Shown piece after piece: positions 1 to 8,773 of a DNA stretch of 64,000 bases. Source of the stretch: Ruegeria atlantica (GTDB lineage Bacteria > Pseudomonadota > Alphaproteobacteria > Rhodobacterales > Rhodobacteraceae); assembly GCA_013032095.1 (NCBI GenBank), contig WQBJ01000001.1, positions 550,483 to 614,482 of the forward strand, in the 5' to 3' direction. The first letter of the stretch is position 1. The number at the start of each line of letters is the position of its first letter. Below the pieces are notes generated by a model. It saw only the letters and a list, made by a program, of their open reading frames with translations, ran no database searches and had not been told where the DNA came from. Position numbers and translations under genes: made by a program.

Positions 1-207
1 GCTTTCTGCGTCGGCTGCTGTTGGGGCTTCATGGCGCTTGGCTTTGTTGGTGGAGTCATGAGCCTGTTGTGGATGGGTCTGGCTACACTGTTCATGGTTC
101 TGGAGAAACTACCTCAGATCGGTCACGCGGTGACGCGACCGATGGGGTTTGCTCTTATTGCAGGTGGTCTTACCCTGCTGATCTATCCCTTTACTTTTGG
201 AGGATAA
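1..207 (+). CDS. DUF2182 family integral membrane protein (3' part)
   Basis: The window opens inside this reading frame, which runs from base 1 to a TAA at 205-207 (68 residues visible). The visible part is strongly hydrophobic, with two likely membrane spans. It has a Cys-x-x-Cys-Cys-Trp motif near residue 3 followed by Gly- and Met-rich helix, which is typical of the end of DUF2182 proteins (predicted metal-binding membrane proteins). A DUF1326 gene follows 4 bases later, and DUF2182 and DUF1326 genes are commonly neighbours, which supports the call. The N-terminal part lies outside the window. Its biochemical role is unknown. Confidence 0.7.
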   Translation, partial: AFCVGCCWGFMALGFVGGVMSLLWMGLATLFMVLEKLPQIGHAVTRPMGFALIAGGLTLLIYPFTFGG

Positions 208-211
208 GTAT

Positions 212-916
212 ATGGCAAAAAACCGGAAACCCGAGGCTGACAGGCTGCCTATCAGCCAGCGCATCGACAGCCGTATGCCCAATCCCAAAAGGCGTGAGAT
301 GAGCCCGACAGACTGGGCTATCAAGGGGGAATTGATCCTGAATTGCTCTTGCGATGTATTCTGTCCATGCGTGGTATCGCTGGGTGCGCATCCTCCGACC
401 GAGGGGCACTGCCACGCTTGGATGGGTGTAATCATCGACGAAGGTCACTACGAAGGTGAGGATCTGTCAGGTCTGAACGTAGGCTTGTTGGTAGATATTC
501 CGGGCCGCATGGGAGAGGGCCAGTGGAAGGTCGCCGCCTATGTCGATGAACGCGCCAGCGGCAAGGCTTACAACGGATTGCTGCAAATCTTCAGCGGTCA
601 GGCAGGTGGCACCACCGGACTGTTCACAATGTTGGTGAGTGAGATCATTGGGGCCGAACGCGCTCCGGTCCAGATCGAGCGGGACGGCAACAAGCGCCGC
701 ATCATCATCGGCCGTAAGATTCAGGGCGAGATCGAGATGCTGGCCGGTAAGGACGCGGATCATCCGGTGATGGTCACAAACTCAAAATACTGGATGGGAC
801 CGGATATCATCGTGGCGCGGGGAACCAAGTCCAAGGTGCGGGACTATGGTCGTGTGTGGGATTTTGGCGGTAAGTCGGCCGAAATTTGTCCGATAGAATG
901 GCAGGGTCCGAAATGA
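212..916 (+). CDS. DUF1326 domain protein, Cys-rich
   Basis: A 234-residue soluble protein of the DUF1326 family, whose function is unknown. The diagnostic cluster is C45-S-C47 followed by C51-P-C53, with further Cys/His at H66-C67-H68, suggesting a metal or thiol site. The ATG at 212 is chosen because a GGAGG ribosome site lies at 199-203; an upstream TTG in frame would fall inside the previous gene. The first 35 residues are basic and polar, an extension ahead of the domain. The gene sits 4 bases after the DUF2182 gene and its stop overlaps the start of the DinB gene (ATGA), so the three are probably co-translated. Confidence 0.8.
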   Translation: MAKNRKPEADRLPISQRIDSRMPNPKRREMSPTDWAIKGELILNCSCDVFCPCVVSLGAHPPTEGHCHAWMGVIIDEGHYEGEDLSGLNVGLLVDIPGRMGEGQWKVAAYVDERASGKAYNGLLQIFSGQAGGTTGLFTMLVSEIIGAERAPVQIERDGNKRRIIIGRKIQGEIEMLAGKDADHPVMVTNSKYWMGPDIIVARGTKSKVRDYGRVWDFGGKSAEICPIEWQGPK

Positions 917-1422
917 TGATCACCGGAGCCTACGCGCGGGAGATGGCGCGATATAATCGATGGCAAAACAGTCAGTTATTCGGGTTTCTGCAAGCACTTT
1001 CACCCGAAGACCTGAACAAAGACCGCGGCGCGTTTTTTGGCTCGATCAAGGGCACAGCAAATCATTTGCTTTGGGGCAACTGGATCTGGATCTCGCGCTT
1101 TGACAAGGGCGAAGGCCCAGGGGGCGGTATTCCTGAGAGCGTTTCGCTGTGCTCTGATCTGGCTGAATGGCTGCCGCTGTGTGAAAGGATCGACACCCGT
1201 ATTTCGGAATGGGCAGACTCGCTTGGCGATGCACCATTGACTGGCGAGTTCACATGGTTCTCTGCGGCAAAAGAAGCTGATGTTACATTGCCTTACGCGC
1301 AATGCGTGATCCACATGTTTAATCACCAGACCCATCATCGCGGGCAGCTTCATCAGATGCTGACGGAAACCGGATCGGCTGCACCTGTTAGCGATCTGGT
1401 GTTTATGCCTAAGGAGACGTAG
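913..1422 (+). CDS. DinB-like metal-dependent protein
   Basis: A 169-residue four-helix-bundle protein of the DinB/YfiT superfamily. The expected metal-binding His triad is visible as H51 (in an A-N-H-L-L-W motif), H138 and H142 (in an N-H-Q-T-H-H-R-G motif). Family members bind a divalent metal, and several act as thiol-dependent transferases or isomerases; the substrate here is unknown. The start at 913 overlaps the previous stop as ATGA, and the stop codon is directly followed by the dmdA ATG at 1423. This places it in the same transcript as dmdA, so a role connected with DMSP or thiol chemistry is possible but is inference only. Confidence 0.75.
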   Translation: MMITGAYAREMARYNRWQNSQLFGFLQALSPEDLNKDRGAFFGSIKGTANHLLWGNWIWISRFDKGEGPGGGIPESVSLCSDLAEWLPLCERIDTRISEWADSLGDAPLTGEFTWFSAAKEADVTLPYAQCVIHMFNHQTHHRGQLHQMLTETGSAAPVSDLVFMPKET

Positions 1423-2526
1423 ATGCCGCAGATTTCCCTATCCCGCCGGTTGCGTCGAACCCCGTTTTCAGAAGGGGTCGAGGCTGCGGGGGTTAAAGGA
1501 TATACGGTTTACAACCGTATGTTATTGCCCACGGTTTTCGAAAGCGTAGAGGCGGACTACCGGCACCTGAAGACCCATGTTCAGGTCTGGGACGTGTCCT
1601 GCGAGCGGCAGGTCGAACTGCGAGGCCCGGACGCCGCGAAGTTGATGCAGATGCTGACGCCGCGGGACCTGCGGGGGATGTTACCGGGGCAGTGCTTTTA
1701 CGTGCCCATCGTCGATGAGACCGGTGGCATGCTAAACGATCCGGTGGCCGTGAAACTCTCGGACGACCGTTGGTGGATTTCGATTGCCGACAGTGACCTG
1801 TTGCTGTGGGTCAAAGGCATCGCCAACGGATATCGGCTGGACGTGCTGGTGGATGAGCCGGACGTTTCGCCCTTGGCCGTTCAGGGACCGAAGGCGGATG
1901 AGTTGATGGCGCGTGTCTTCGGTAACCGTGTGAGAGATATTCGTTTCTTCAAGTTCGATATGTTTGAGTTCGAAGGTCGTGATCTGGCTGTGGCCCGATC
2001 AGGTTATTCCAAACAGGGCGGGTTCGAGATTTACGTCGAAGGGTCTGAGATCGGTATGCCGCTATGGAACGTTCTGTTTAAGGCAGGCGAGGATCTTCAG
2101 GTGCGTGCGGGCTGCCCGAACCTGATTGAACGGATCGAGGGTGGATTGCTGTCTTACGGCAACGATATGACCGATGATAATACTCCCCATGAATGTGGGT
2201 TGGGCAAGTTCTGCAATACGCACACGGCCATTGGGTGCATTGGACGGGACGCCCTGCTGCGCGTGACCAAGGAGGGGCCTGTGCAACAAATTCGACCGCT
2301 TGCGATTGAAGGCGAACCAGTTCCGCCCTGTGACAGGCCATGGTCGGTGTTTGCCGGTGGCAAACGGGTGGGGCAGGTGACCTCGGCGGCGTGGTCTCCG
2401 GACTTTGAAACCAACGTGTCAATTGGCATGGTTCGGCTAAGTCATTGGGACGCAGGCACAGAGGTTGAGGTTGAAACCCCAGATGGAATGCGGCGCGCAA
2501 TAGTGCAGAAGCGGTTCTGGATTTGA
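1423..2526 (+). CDS. dmdA: Dimethylsulfoniopropionate demethylase DmdA
   Basis: A 367-residue protein of the GcvT/aminomethyltransferase fold. DmdA moves a methyl group from DMSP to tetrahydrofolate, giving methylmercaptopropionate and methyl-THF, the first step of DMSP demethylation in marine bacteria. The N-terminal R-R-T-P-F-S-x-G-V-E-A-A-G-V-K-G-Y motif, the S-P-L-A-V-Q-G-P segment near residue 145, the S-K-Q-G-G-F-E-I-Y motif near 190 and the N-D-M-T segment near 245 match roseobacter DmdA as I recall it. Length is normal for the family. It abuts the DinB gene with no gap and is followed by acuI, the usual DmdA neighbour. No GntR-type regulator is adjacent in the window. A dimethylglycine-type demethylase is the main alternative. 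Confidence 0.88.
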   Translation: MPQISLSRRLRRTPFSEGVEAAGVKGYTVYNRMLLPTVFESVEADYRHLKTHVQVWDVSCERQVELRGPDAAKLMQMLTPRDLRGMLPGQCFYVPIVDETGGMLNDPVAVKLSDDRWWISIADSDLLLWVKGIANGYRLDVLVDEPDVSPLAVQGPKADELMARVFGNRVRDIRFFKFDMFEFEGRDLAVARSGYSKQGGFEIYVEGSEIGMPLWNVLFKAGEDLQVRAGCPNLIERIEGGLLSYGNDMTDDNTPHECGLGKFCNTHTAIGCIGRDALLRVTKEGPVQQIRPLAIEGEPVPPCDRPWSVFAGGKRVGQVTSAAWSPDFETNVSIGMVRLSHWDAGTEVEVETPDGMRRAIVQKRFWI

Positions 2527-2628
2527 GGGCGGTAGTGGGCTCTTCCCCGTCGCTTTGCGACTCACCCGAGACAGTATTAGCCAGGTGAAGAACGGGGCCT
2601 GGAACAAAGGAAAACGAAAGGAAATCAG

Positions 2629-3624
2629 ATGTTCAACGCCTTGGTCATGGAAAAGGATGAAGAAAGCGGGCTGGCGAACCCCTCGATCAAGCAACTGTCG
2701 TTGGAGGACCTGCCGAATGGTGAAGTAACCGTGGCGGTCGAGTATTCCACGGTAAACTACAAGGATGGTTTGTGCCTGTCTGCGAAAGGTGGCGGACTGG
2801 TGCGCAACTACCCGCATGTGCCGGGGATTGACTATGCGGGGACGGTCGAAACGTCGTCGGATGATCGCTACAAGCCCGGTGACAAGGTGGTACTGACAGG
2901 CTGGCGCGTGGGCGAGGCGCATTGGGGTGGATATTCCCAAAAGGCGAATGCCTTGGCCGATTGGCTCGTACCTTTGCCGGACGGTCTGGATGCACGCCAG
3001 GCGATGGCCGTGGGGACCGCAGGGTTCACGGCTATGCTCGCGGTCATGGCGCTGGAAGATCATGGAATGAAGAAAGACCACGGGCCGGTTCTCGTGACCG
3101 GAGCGGCCGGTGGCGTTGGTTCTGTGGCGACAGCGATTCTGACCAATCTGGGTTATGAGGTGGCTGCTGTGACCGGCAGACCCGAGGCCGGAGACTATTT
3201 GAAGTCCTTGGGCGCCAGCACGATTGTACCTCGGGATGAACTAAACGAGACGACAAAGCGCCCTTTGGAAAGCGAAACATGGGCTGGCTGTGTTGATGCC
3301 GTTGGTGGCGAGATGCTGGCGCGAGTGTTGGGGCAGATGAAATACGGTGCCTCTGTTGCTGCTGTCGGTCTTGCCGGTGGGGCGGCTTTGCCGGCAACGG
3401 TCATTCCGTTCCTCCTCCGCGGTGTCAATCTGCTGGGCATCGACAGCGTGATGCAACCTTACGACAATCGTGTGCGGGCATGGCAGCGCGTCGCCACGGA
3501 CCTACCTATGGACAAGCTGGAAGCGATGGTCCAACCGGCAACCCTAAGCGACTTGCCACAATTGGGTGCCGATATTCTTGGTGGAAAGGTCAAAGGACGC
3601 GTTGTCGTTGATGTAAACGCCTGA
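2629..3624 (+). CDS. acuI: Acryloyl-CoA reductase (NADPH) AcuI
   Basis: A 331-residue zinc-free medium-chain dehydrogenase/reductase of the YhdH/AcuI branch. It reduces acryloyl-CoA to propionyl-CoA with NADPH, detoxifying the acrylate-derived product of DMSP breakdown. The N-terminal substrate domain carries a V-N-Y-K-D motif near residue 42 and a P-G-I-D-Y-A-G-T-V motif near 65-73; the nucleotide loop G-A-A-G-G-V-G-S-V is at 158-166. The ATG at 2629 follows a GAAAGGAAA ribosome site. The 102-base gap after dmdA has no strong terminator, so the two genes are probably one unit, as in other roseobacters. A rho-independent terminator closes it at 3638-3680. Confidence 0.88.
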   Translation: MFNALVMEKDEESGLANPSIKQLSLEDLPNGEVTVAVEYSTVNYKDGLCLSAKGGGLVRNYPHVPGIDYAGTVETSSDDRYKPGDKVVLTGWRVGEAHWGGYSQKANALADWLVPLPDGLDARQAMAVGTAGFTAMLAVMALEDHGMKKDHGPVLVTGAAGGVGSVATAILTNLGYEVAAVTGRPEAGDYLKSLGASTIVPRDELNETTKRPLESETWAGCVDAVGGEMLARVLGQMKYGASVAAVGLAGGAALPATVIPFLLRGVNLLGIDSVMQPYDNRVRAWQRVATDLPMDKLEAMVQPATLSDLPQLGADILGGKVKGRVVVDVNA

Positions 3625-3637
3625 TCAAAAAGACATA

Positions 3638-3680
3638 GAACAGGCCGGTCGGATTATTCAGCGACCGGTCTGTTCGTTTT
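3638..3680 (+). terminator. Rho-independent terminator after acuI
   Basis: Inverted repeat with arms 3638-3651 and 3662-3675 (14 pairs, one G-T wobble) and a 10-base loop, followed by G-TTTT. It lies 14 bases beyond the acuI stop and separates the DMSP unit from frr. Confidence 0.8.
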
Positions 3681-3809
3681 GGAAACTTCGCGAAAATGCC
3701 GCAAACACCTCTGGCCATTGGCGCATTTCCGCATCATCATTGCTATACATCCCAATTGCGATGGCTTATGAGCCATCCCAACAGCACCTGAAGACGGGGA
3801 GTGAGCAGA

Positions 3810-4373
3810 ATGTCTGACGATTTCGAACTGGATACCGATGATCTGAAACGGCGCATGGAAGGCGCCATGTCCAACCTCAGAACTGAATTCGCCTCGCTTC
3901 GGACTGGGCGGGCATCAGCCTCGATGCTGGAGCCGGTTATGGTGGATGCCTATGGCTCAATGACCCCGATCAATCAGGTGGGAACGGTCAACGTGCCGGA
4001 GCCGCGCATGGTTACCGTCAATGTCTGGGACAAGGGCCTGGTCGGCAAGGTCGAGAAAGCCATTCGTGAAAGTGGTCTGGGGATTAACCCACAGCTGAAC
4101 GGCACCATCATCATGTTGCCGATCCCGGAATTGAATGAAGAGCGTCGCCGCGAACTGGGCAAGGTCGCGGGACAATACGCCGAACACGCGCGCGTTTCGA
4201 TCCGGAACGTGCGTCGCGACGGAATGGATCAGATCAAGAAGGCCAAGGCAGACGGTATGTCCGAAGACGACCAGAAGTTCTGGGAAGCCGAGGTTCAGGA
4301 CCTGACCGACGAGATGATCAAATCCGTTGATGCCGCGCTTGAGACCAAGCAGGCCGAGATTATGCAGGTCTGA
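3810..4373 (+). CDS. frr: Ribosome recycling factor
   Basis: A 187-residue RRF, which splits post-termination ribosomes together with EF-G. The sequence shows the family core: an N-terminal helix with L-R-T-G-R-A-S near residues 30-36, the P-I-x-Q-V-G-x-x-x-V-P-E-P-R segment near 50-65 and the long C-terminal coiled helices. The ATG at 3810 is preferred because GGGGAG precedes it at 3796-3801 and the length then equals the family norm; an in-frame GTG at 3801 would add three residues. Unlike the common order, pyrH is not directly upstream. uppS follows 8 bases later. Confidence 0.95.
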   Translation: MSDDFELDTDDLKRRMEGAMSNLRTEFASLRTGRASASMLEPVMVDAYGSMTPINQVGTVNVPEPRMVTVNVWDKGLVGKVEKAIRESGLGINPQLNGTIIMLPIPELNEERRRELGKVAGQYAEHARVSIRNVRRDGMDQIKKAKADGMSEDDQKFWEAEVQDLTDEMIKSVDAALETKQAEIMQV

Positions 4374-4381
4374 ACCGGATC

Positions 4382-5113
4382 ATGCTAAACGCCCCCGATA
4401 CTGCGCCCGCGCAAGGGCCGCGCCATGTCGCAATTATCATGGACGGGAACGGTCGCTGGGCGCAGGCGCGCGGTCGGCCTAGGCTGTTCGGACATCATGC
4501 CGGAGCGCGGCGTGTGCGCGAAGTGGTTGAGGCCTGCCCGGGGCTCGGGGTCAAATACCTCACAGTTTTCGCCTTCTCCACCGAGAACTGGAAGCGCACG
4601 CAAGCTGAGGTGGCAGGGCTGATGAGCCTGTTCCGACGCTATATCGTCAAGGAAACCCGAACCCTGAAGGAAAACGGGATACGGGTGCGCTTTATTGGCG
4701 ACCGTGTGCGACTGGATTCCAAGCTGACAGCACTTATGGATACGCTGGAAGAGGAAACCAAGGACAACGATCTCGTCCACCTGACAGTCGCCCTAAACTA
4801 TGGTGGTCGGGACGAGGTTGCCCGTGCCACTAAGCGTCTCGCACGAGATGTGGCCGAAGGTCGTCTGCGCGCCGAAGATGTAGATGAGGAAACTCTTCCC
4901 AAGTATCTGGACACGCACGTTCTTCCTGATCCTGATCTGGTCATCCGTACCAGTGGTGAGGCGCGGATCTCGAACTTCCTTCTTTGGCAGTCGGCTTATG
5001 CTGAGTACGAATTTATCGACACGCTTTGGCCGGATTTCACAGCAGCCGAGTTGGAAAGGCTGTGTCATAGCTATGGGTCTCGTGATCGCCGTTTCGGAGC
5101 CGTTCCGGCATGA
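4382..5113 (+). CDS. uppS: Undecaprenyl diphosphate synthase (cis-isoprenyltransferase)
   Basis: A 243-residue cis-prenyltransferase that makes undecaprenyl diphosphate, the lipid carrier for peptidoglycan and O-antigen. Catalytic D21 lies in the M-D-G-N-G-R-W-A signature (20-27); F-S-T-E-N-W is at 65-70, and the diphosphate-binding R-T-S-G-E and R-I-S-N-F segments are at 189-193 and 195-199. It sits between frr and cdsA, with its stop overlapping the cdsA start by 4 bases, the standard alphaproteobacterial order. Confidence 0.96.
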   Translation: MLNAPDTAPAQGPRHVAIIMDGNGRWAQARGRPRLFGHHAGARRVREVVEACPGLGVKYLTVFAFSTENWKRTQAEVAGLMSLFRRYIVKETRTLKENGIRVRFIGDRVRLDSKLTALMDTLEEETKDNDLVHLTVALNYGGRDEVARATKRLARDVAEGRLRAEDVDEETLPKYLDTHVLPDPDLVIRTSGEARISNFLLWQSAYAEYEFIDTLWPDFTAAELERLCHSYGSRDRRFGAVPA

Positions 5114-5892
5114 GCGACAGCAGATGGTCTGACCTGACCGCTCGGGTATTGTCTGCGGCAGTCTTGGTCATAATCGGTTCGGTCGAGGTTTGGCTGGGCG
5201 GGTTGTGGTTCGAATCCTTCATCGCAATTGCGTGTGGTTTGATGACCTGGGAATTGGTGCGGATGATCGACCCGGATCGGTCTGGCGTGGCAATGCAGTT
5301 GGGTATTTTGACAGCGGTTGTGGTGGTGCTCAGTTATCATTTGCCTCCGCTCTACAAGCTACCGATCCTGCTGGCTCCTGCCTTGGTTGGGGCAGGGCAG
5401 GTTAGCCGGTCCAAGACGATTTATGCGCTTTTTGCCATCTGGATCGCTGCGTCCGGTTTGGGATTTATCTCGATCCGCGAGAATATGGGCTTTGGATGGA
5501 TGGTGTGGCTGATCTCAGTGGTGGTTGCGACGGATGTGGCCGGATATTTCGTTGGCAAAACTTTTGGCGGCCCTAAATTCTGGCCCAGGGTGAGCCCCAA
5601 GAAAACATGGTCCGGAACCGCTGGCGGTTGGGCCGCGGCTGCTGCCGTAGGGGCAGTGTTCGCGCTTCATGCAGGCTTTGGTTTGATGTTCGTCGTAGTC
5701 TCGGTTCTGGCGTCGATGGCCAGTCAGGCTGGAGACATCGTCGAAAGCGCTACCAAGCGGAAGTTCGGGGTCAAGGACAGTTCGAACCTGATACCCGGAC
5801 ATGGTGGGTTTCTGGACCGGTTTGATGGAATGATGGGAGCAGCCTTATTCGTACTGATCGCGGGGCTGATCTACGCCCCCGGAGGCATGTAA
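5110..5892 (+). CDS. cdsA: Phosphatidate cytidylyltransferase
   Basis: A 260-residue polytopic inner-membrane enzyme converting phosphatidic acid and CTP to CDP-diacylglycerol, the precursor of all phospholipids. About seven hydrophobic segments are visible. The C-terminal CDS signature is present around residues 216-246, with S-A-T-K-R-K-F-G-V-K-D and then P-G-H-G-G-F-L-D-R-F-D. It overlaps uppS upstream by 4 bases and shares one base with dxr downstream, so translation is coupled through the three genes. Confidence 0.95.
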   Translation: MSDSRWSDLTARVLSAAVLVIIGSVEVWLGGLWFESFIAIACGLMTWELVRMIDPDRSGVAMQLGILTAVVVVLSYHLPPLYKLPILLAPALVGAGQVSRSKTIYALFAIWIAASGLGFISIRENMGFGWMVWLISVVVATDVAGYFVGKTFGGPKFWPRVSPKKTWSGTAGGWAAAAAVGAVFALHAGFGLMFVVVSVLASMASQAGDIVESATKRKFGVKDSSNLIPGHGGFLDRFDGMMGAALFVLIAGLIYAPGGM

Positions 5893-7064
5893 TGCGCAAA
5901 GTTTCAGTGTTTGGTGCGACCGGTTCGGTTGGCCAGAACACCATTGATCTGATTGATCGAAACCCATCGACCTATGATGTGGTGGCACTGACCGGTGGTG
6001 CTAATATCGAAAAACTGGCAGAAGATGCGCGCCGCTTAAAGGCGGATGTTGCGGTGACCGCACATGAGGATCGGCTGGATGACCTACGCGCCGCACTGAC
6101 AGGCAGTGGTGTCGAGGCTGCCGCCGGTCAAACTGCACTCACCGAAGCGGCGGGACGACCCGCGGACTGGGTTATGTCTGCGATTGTGGGTGCTGCCGGA
6201 TTGCCGCCTGGGCTTGAGGCGCTGAAGCAGGGCGCAACATTGGCCTTAGCCAATAAAGAAACGCTCGTGTGTGCAGGCAAATTGGTTTTGGAAACGGCGC
6301 ACACGCATAATGCGCGACTTCTGCCGGTGGACAGCGAGCATTCCGCCGTGTTTCAGGCGCTGGTAGGTGAGGATATGGATGCCGTTGAGCGGATCATCAT
6401 CACCGCTAGCGGTGGTGCATTCCGCGACTGGCCGGTGCGCGATTTAGCCAATGCCACGGTCGAACAGGCCTCCAGCCATCCGAACTGGAACATGGGGCAG
6501 AGGATCACCATCGACAGCGCATCTATGTTCAATAAGGCGTTAGAGCTTATTGAAACCAAAGAATTCTTTGGAGTTTCGCTAGATCAGATCGAGGTGATCG
6601 TACATCCCGAATCCATTGTGCATTCAATGGTTGGGTTCAAGGACGGCGCGGTCATGGCACACATGGGTGCGCCCGACATGCGTCATGCAATCGGCTACGC
6701 TTTGCATTGGCCGGATCGACGGGAGTTGCCGATAGCACGACTGGACCTTGCCAAACTGGGGCAGCTGCGCTTTCACGAGCCCGACGAAGCACGCTATCCG
6801 GCCCTGCGGCTGGCACGCAATGTGATGGAGCGGGGCGGCATGTCCGGCGCCGTGTTCAACGCCGCCAAAGAGCGCGCACTGGACCTGTTCATCGCGCGTC
6901 AGGTTGGCTTTCTAGAAATGGCCGAGATTGTCGAAAGCGTTTTAAACAGATTTGAGGCCTCAGACGGCCTTCTTGATGCCCCGTTTGACCTTGATAACGT
7001 GCTTCGAACAGACCATTTGGCACGTAAGTGGGCCGACGAGGCCATGATGAAGACAGCAGGATAG
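5892..7064 (+). CDS. dxr: 1-deoxy-D-xylulose 5-phosphate reductoisomerase
   Basis: A 390-residue enzyme of the MEP isoprenoid pathway, converting DXP to MEP with NADPH. The N-terminal dinucleotide motif G-A-T-G-S-V-G-Q-N-T is at residues 8-17, the metal-site segment D-S-E-H-S-A-V-F-Q near 147, and an S-G-G-A-F-R-D-W motif near 174. Length is normal. It provides precursors for UppS, encoded two genes upstream. The ATG overlaps the cdsA stop by one base, and rseP starts 4 bases after its stop. Confidence 0.96.
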   Translation: MRKVSVFGATGSVGQNTIDLIDRNPSTYDVVALTGGANIEKLAEDARRLKADVAVTAHEDRLDDLRAALTGSGVEAAAGQTALTEAAGRPADWVMSAIVGAAGLPPGLEALKQGATLALANKETLVCAGKLVLETAHTHNARLLPVDSEHSAVFQALVGEDMDAVERIIITASGGAFRDWPVRDLANATVEQASSHPNWNMGQRITIDSASMFNKALELIETKEFFGVSLDQIEVIVHPESIVHSMVGFKDGAVMAHMGAPDMRHAIGYALHWPDRRELPIARLDLAKLGQLRFHEPDEARYPALRLARNVMERGGMSGAVFNAAKERALDLFIARQVGFLEMAEIVESVLNRFEASDGLLDAPFDLDNVLRTDHLARKWADEAMMKTAG

Positions 7065-7068
7065 ACCC

Positions 7069-8421
7069 TTGGACGTACTCTCTCTGATCCCTCAATTCGG
7101 TAATCTGTTGTACACGATCGTCGCCTTTGTGATCGCCCTGTCCGTTATCGTAGCGGTTCATGAGTACGGTCATTACATCGTCGGGCGCTGGTCCGGTATC
7201 CACGCCGAGGTGTTTTCTATTGGGTTCGGCCCGGTGCTGTGGAGCCGCGTGGACAAGCGGGGAACGAAATGGCAGGTCGCTGCCTTGCCATTCGGTGGAT
7301 ACGTCAAGTTTCTGGGTGATGCGAATGCCGCGTCTGGCAAAGACGAAGGTGCGATGCAGGAAATCACAGAACAGAGCCCGGAAGAACTGCGCCGAACCAT
7401 GCACGGAGCGCCGCTTTGGGCGCGGTCCGCTACCGTTGCCGCCGGCCCGGTATTCAACTTTGTGATGTCTATCTTGGTTTTTGGCCTGATTTTCATGTCC
7501 CAAGGCGTTACGCGAGAGCCTTTGACTGTGGGTGAACTTCGGGGACTGCCTGGTACGGTTCAAGGGTTGCAAGATGGAGACGAGATCGTTGCGATTGCGG
7601 GCCAAGAGGTTCCCGATTTCGACGAACAGGGAGCGTGGACGGGCTTCACCGATGCTCTGCCGGTTGAACCGCAGTTGGACTACACCGTAATCCGAGACGG
7701 GCAAGAGATGGATGTGACCGGTCCTTGGCTCTTTCCAGCGTTAATTCAACAGGTGGTGCCGCGCAGCGCGGCAATGGATATCGATCTAAAGGCTGGCGAC
7801 GTTATTACAGCCGTGAATGGTGATCCGATATTTGCCTTCGAGCAACTCAAAGAACATGTCGAGGACTCTGACGGTAAAGTTCTTTTGCTGGATGTGTGGC
7901 GTGACGGTGCCGAGTTGGAGTTTGCTTTGGCGCCTCGCCGCACGGATGAGCCGAAGCCGGAAGGAGGCTTCGTAACTCACTGGCGTATTGGGATAGTTGG
8001 TGGAATGGCTCTTGAACCTGCAACCGAGCCAGCGGGCGTGCTGGCGTCGCTGTCAGGGGGTGTACGTCAGACAATCCGTATAATTGATGGCTCGCTTTCG
8101 GGTATCTGGCACATGATTACGGGGGCGATAAGCACCTGCAATATGTCTGGACCCATTGGTATTGCCGAAACGTCTGGCGCAATGGCCAGCCAAGGGGCGC
8201 AGAGCTTCATCTTTTTTATTGCGGTTCTGTCGACTGCAGTCGGTCTTTTGAACCTGTTCCCAATTCCAGCGCTGGATGGAGGGCATCTGGTTTTCTACGC
8301 CTATGAAGCAGTCGCAGGCAAGCCTCCAAGCGATGGAGTCCTGCGGGTTCTTATGGGTGTGGGTATATCCTTGATTCTCGGGCTTATGATCTTTTCCGTG
8401 ACAAACGATCTGTTCTGCTGA
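7069..8421 (+). CDS. rseP: RIP site-2 metalloprotease RseP
   Basis: A 450-residue inner-membrane zinc protease of the M50B family that cleaves anti-sigma factors and leftover signal peptides within the membrane. The zinc motif H31-E-Y-G-H35 is in the first membrane helix; two PDZ-like segments lie around residues 130-200 and 220-280; and the third metal ligand is in the N-L-F-P-I-P-A-L-D-G-G-H motif of the C-terminal helices. The start is a TTG at 7069, the only initiator upstream of the first membrane helix in this frame, 4 bases after the dxr stop. Placement just before bamA is canonical. Confidence 0.93.
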   Translation: MDVLSLIPQFGNLLYTIVAFVIALSVIVAVHEYGHYIVGRWSGIHAEVFSIGFGPVLWSRVDKRGTKWQVAALPFGGYVKFLGDANAASGKDEGAMQEITEQSPEELRRTMHGAPLWARSATVAAGPVFNFVMSILVFGLIFMSQGVTREPLTVGELRGLPGTVQGLQDGDEIVAIAGQEVPDFDEQGAWTGFTDALPVEPQLDYTVIRDGQEMDVTGPWLFPALIQQVVPRSAAMDIDLKAGDVITAVNGDPIFAFEQLKEHVEDSDGKVLLLDVWRDGAELEFALAPRRTDEPKPEGGFVTHWRIGIVGGMALEPATEPAGVLASLSGGVRQTIRIIDGSLSGIWHMITGAISTCNMSGPIGIAETSGAMASQGAQSFIFFIAVLSTAVGLLNLFPIPALDGGHLVFYAYEAVAGKPPSDGVLRVLMGVGISLILGLMIFSVTNDLFC

Positions 8422-8516
8422 TTGTGGCCCTGCGCTCACGAAAATGCCGTATTTGCGCCGTAATTCTCACCTATGCTTTTTGGCGAAATTAACTGGTGTC
8501 GGTGTCAGAGGCTGAG

Positions 8517-8645
8517 ATGTCAAAGGTTCTGCGTAGATCTGCCAAAGGTTTTGGTTGCCTGTTCGTTTTGAACTGGGACATGTTACTATTCTTTAGCGCT
8601 ACCGGCATTGCGATTGCCGGATGGCACTATCTGATCACCATGTGA
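8517..8645 (+). CDS. Putative 42-residue membrane protein
   Basis: A short frame of 42 codons between rseP and bamA, not part of either. It begins at an ATG preceded by GAGG at 8508-8511 (5-base spacing). A basic N-terminus (K3, R6, R7, K10) is followed by a hydrophobic stretch over residues 11-40, interrupted by N19-W-D21, which would make one membrane span with the positive end inside. A good terminator follows 33 bases later at 8679. I recognise no family. The ribosome site and terminator make it more likely than chance, but a frame this short can be random. Confidence 0.45.
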   Translation: MSKVLRRSAKGFGCLFVLNWDMLLFFSATGIAIAGWHYLITM

Positions 8646-8678
8646 TTCTTAATATACTGACCTCAAGTATGAACACGG

Positions 8679-8705
8679 CGGCCCTTGGGGCCGTTTTCTG
8701 TTTTG
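8679..8705 (+). terminator. Rho-independent terminator before bamA
   Basis: CGGCCC (8679-8684), a 3-base loop and GGGCCG (8688-8693), followed by a T-rich tail. It ends the rseP transcript and implies that bamA has its own promoter in the 70 bases that follow. Confidence 0.75.
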
Positions 8706-8773
8706 GTCTTTTGACAAGCTTTAATATTCTCGCTACTCAGCTTTAAAGTCCAAAAATATTGGGTAGTGAAAAA

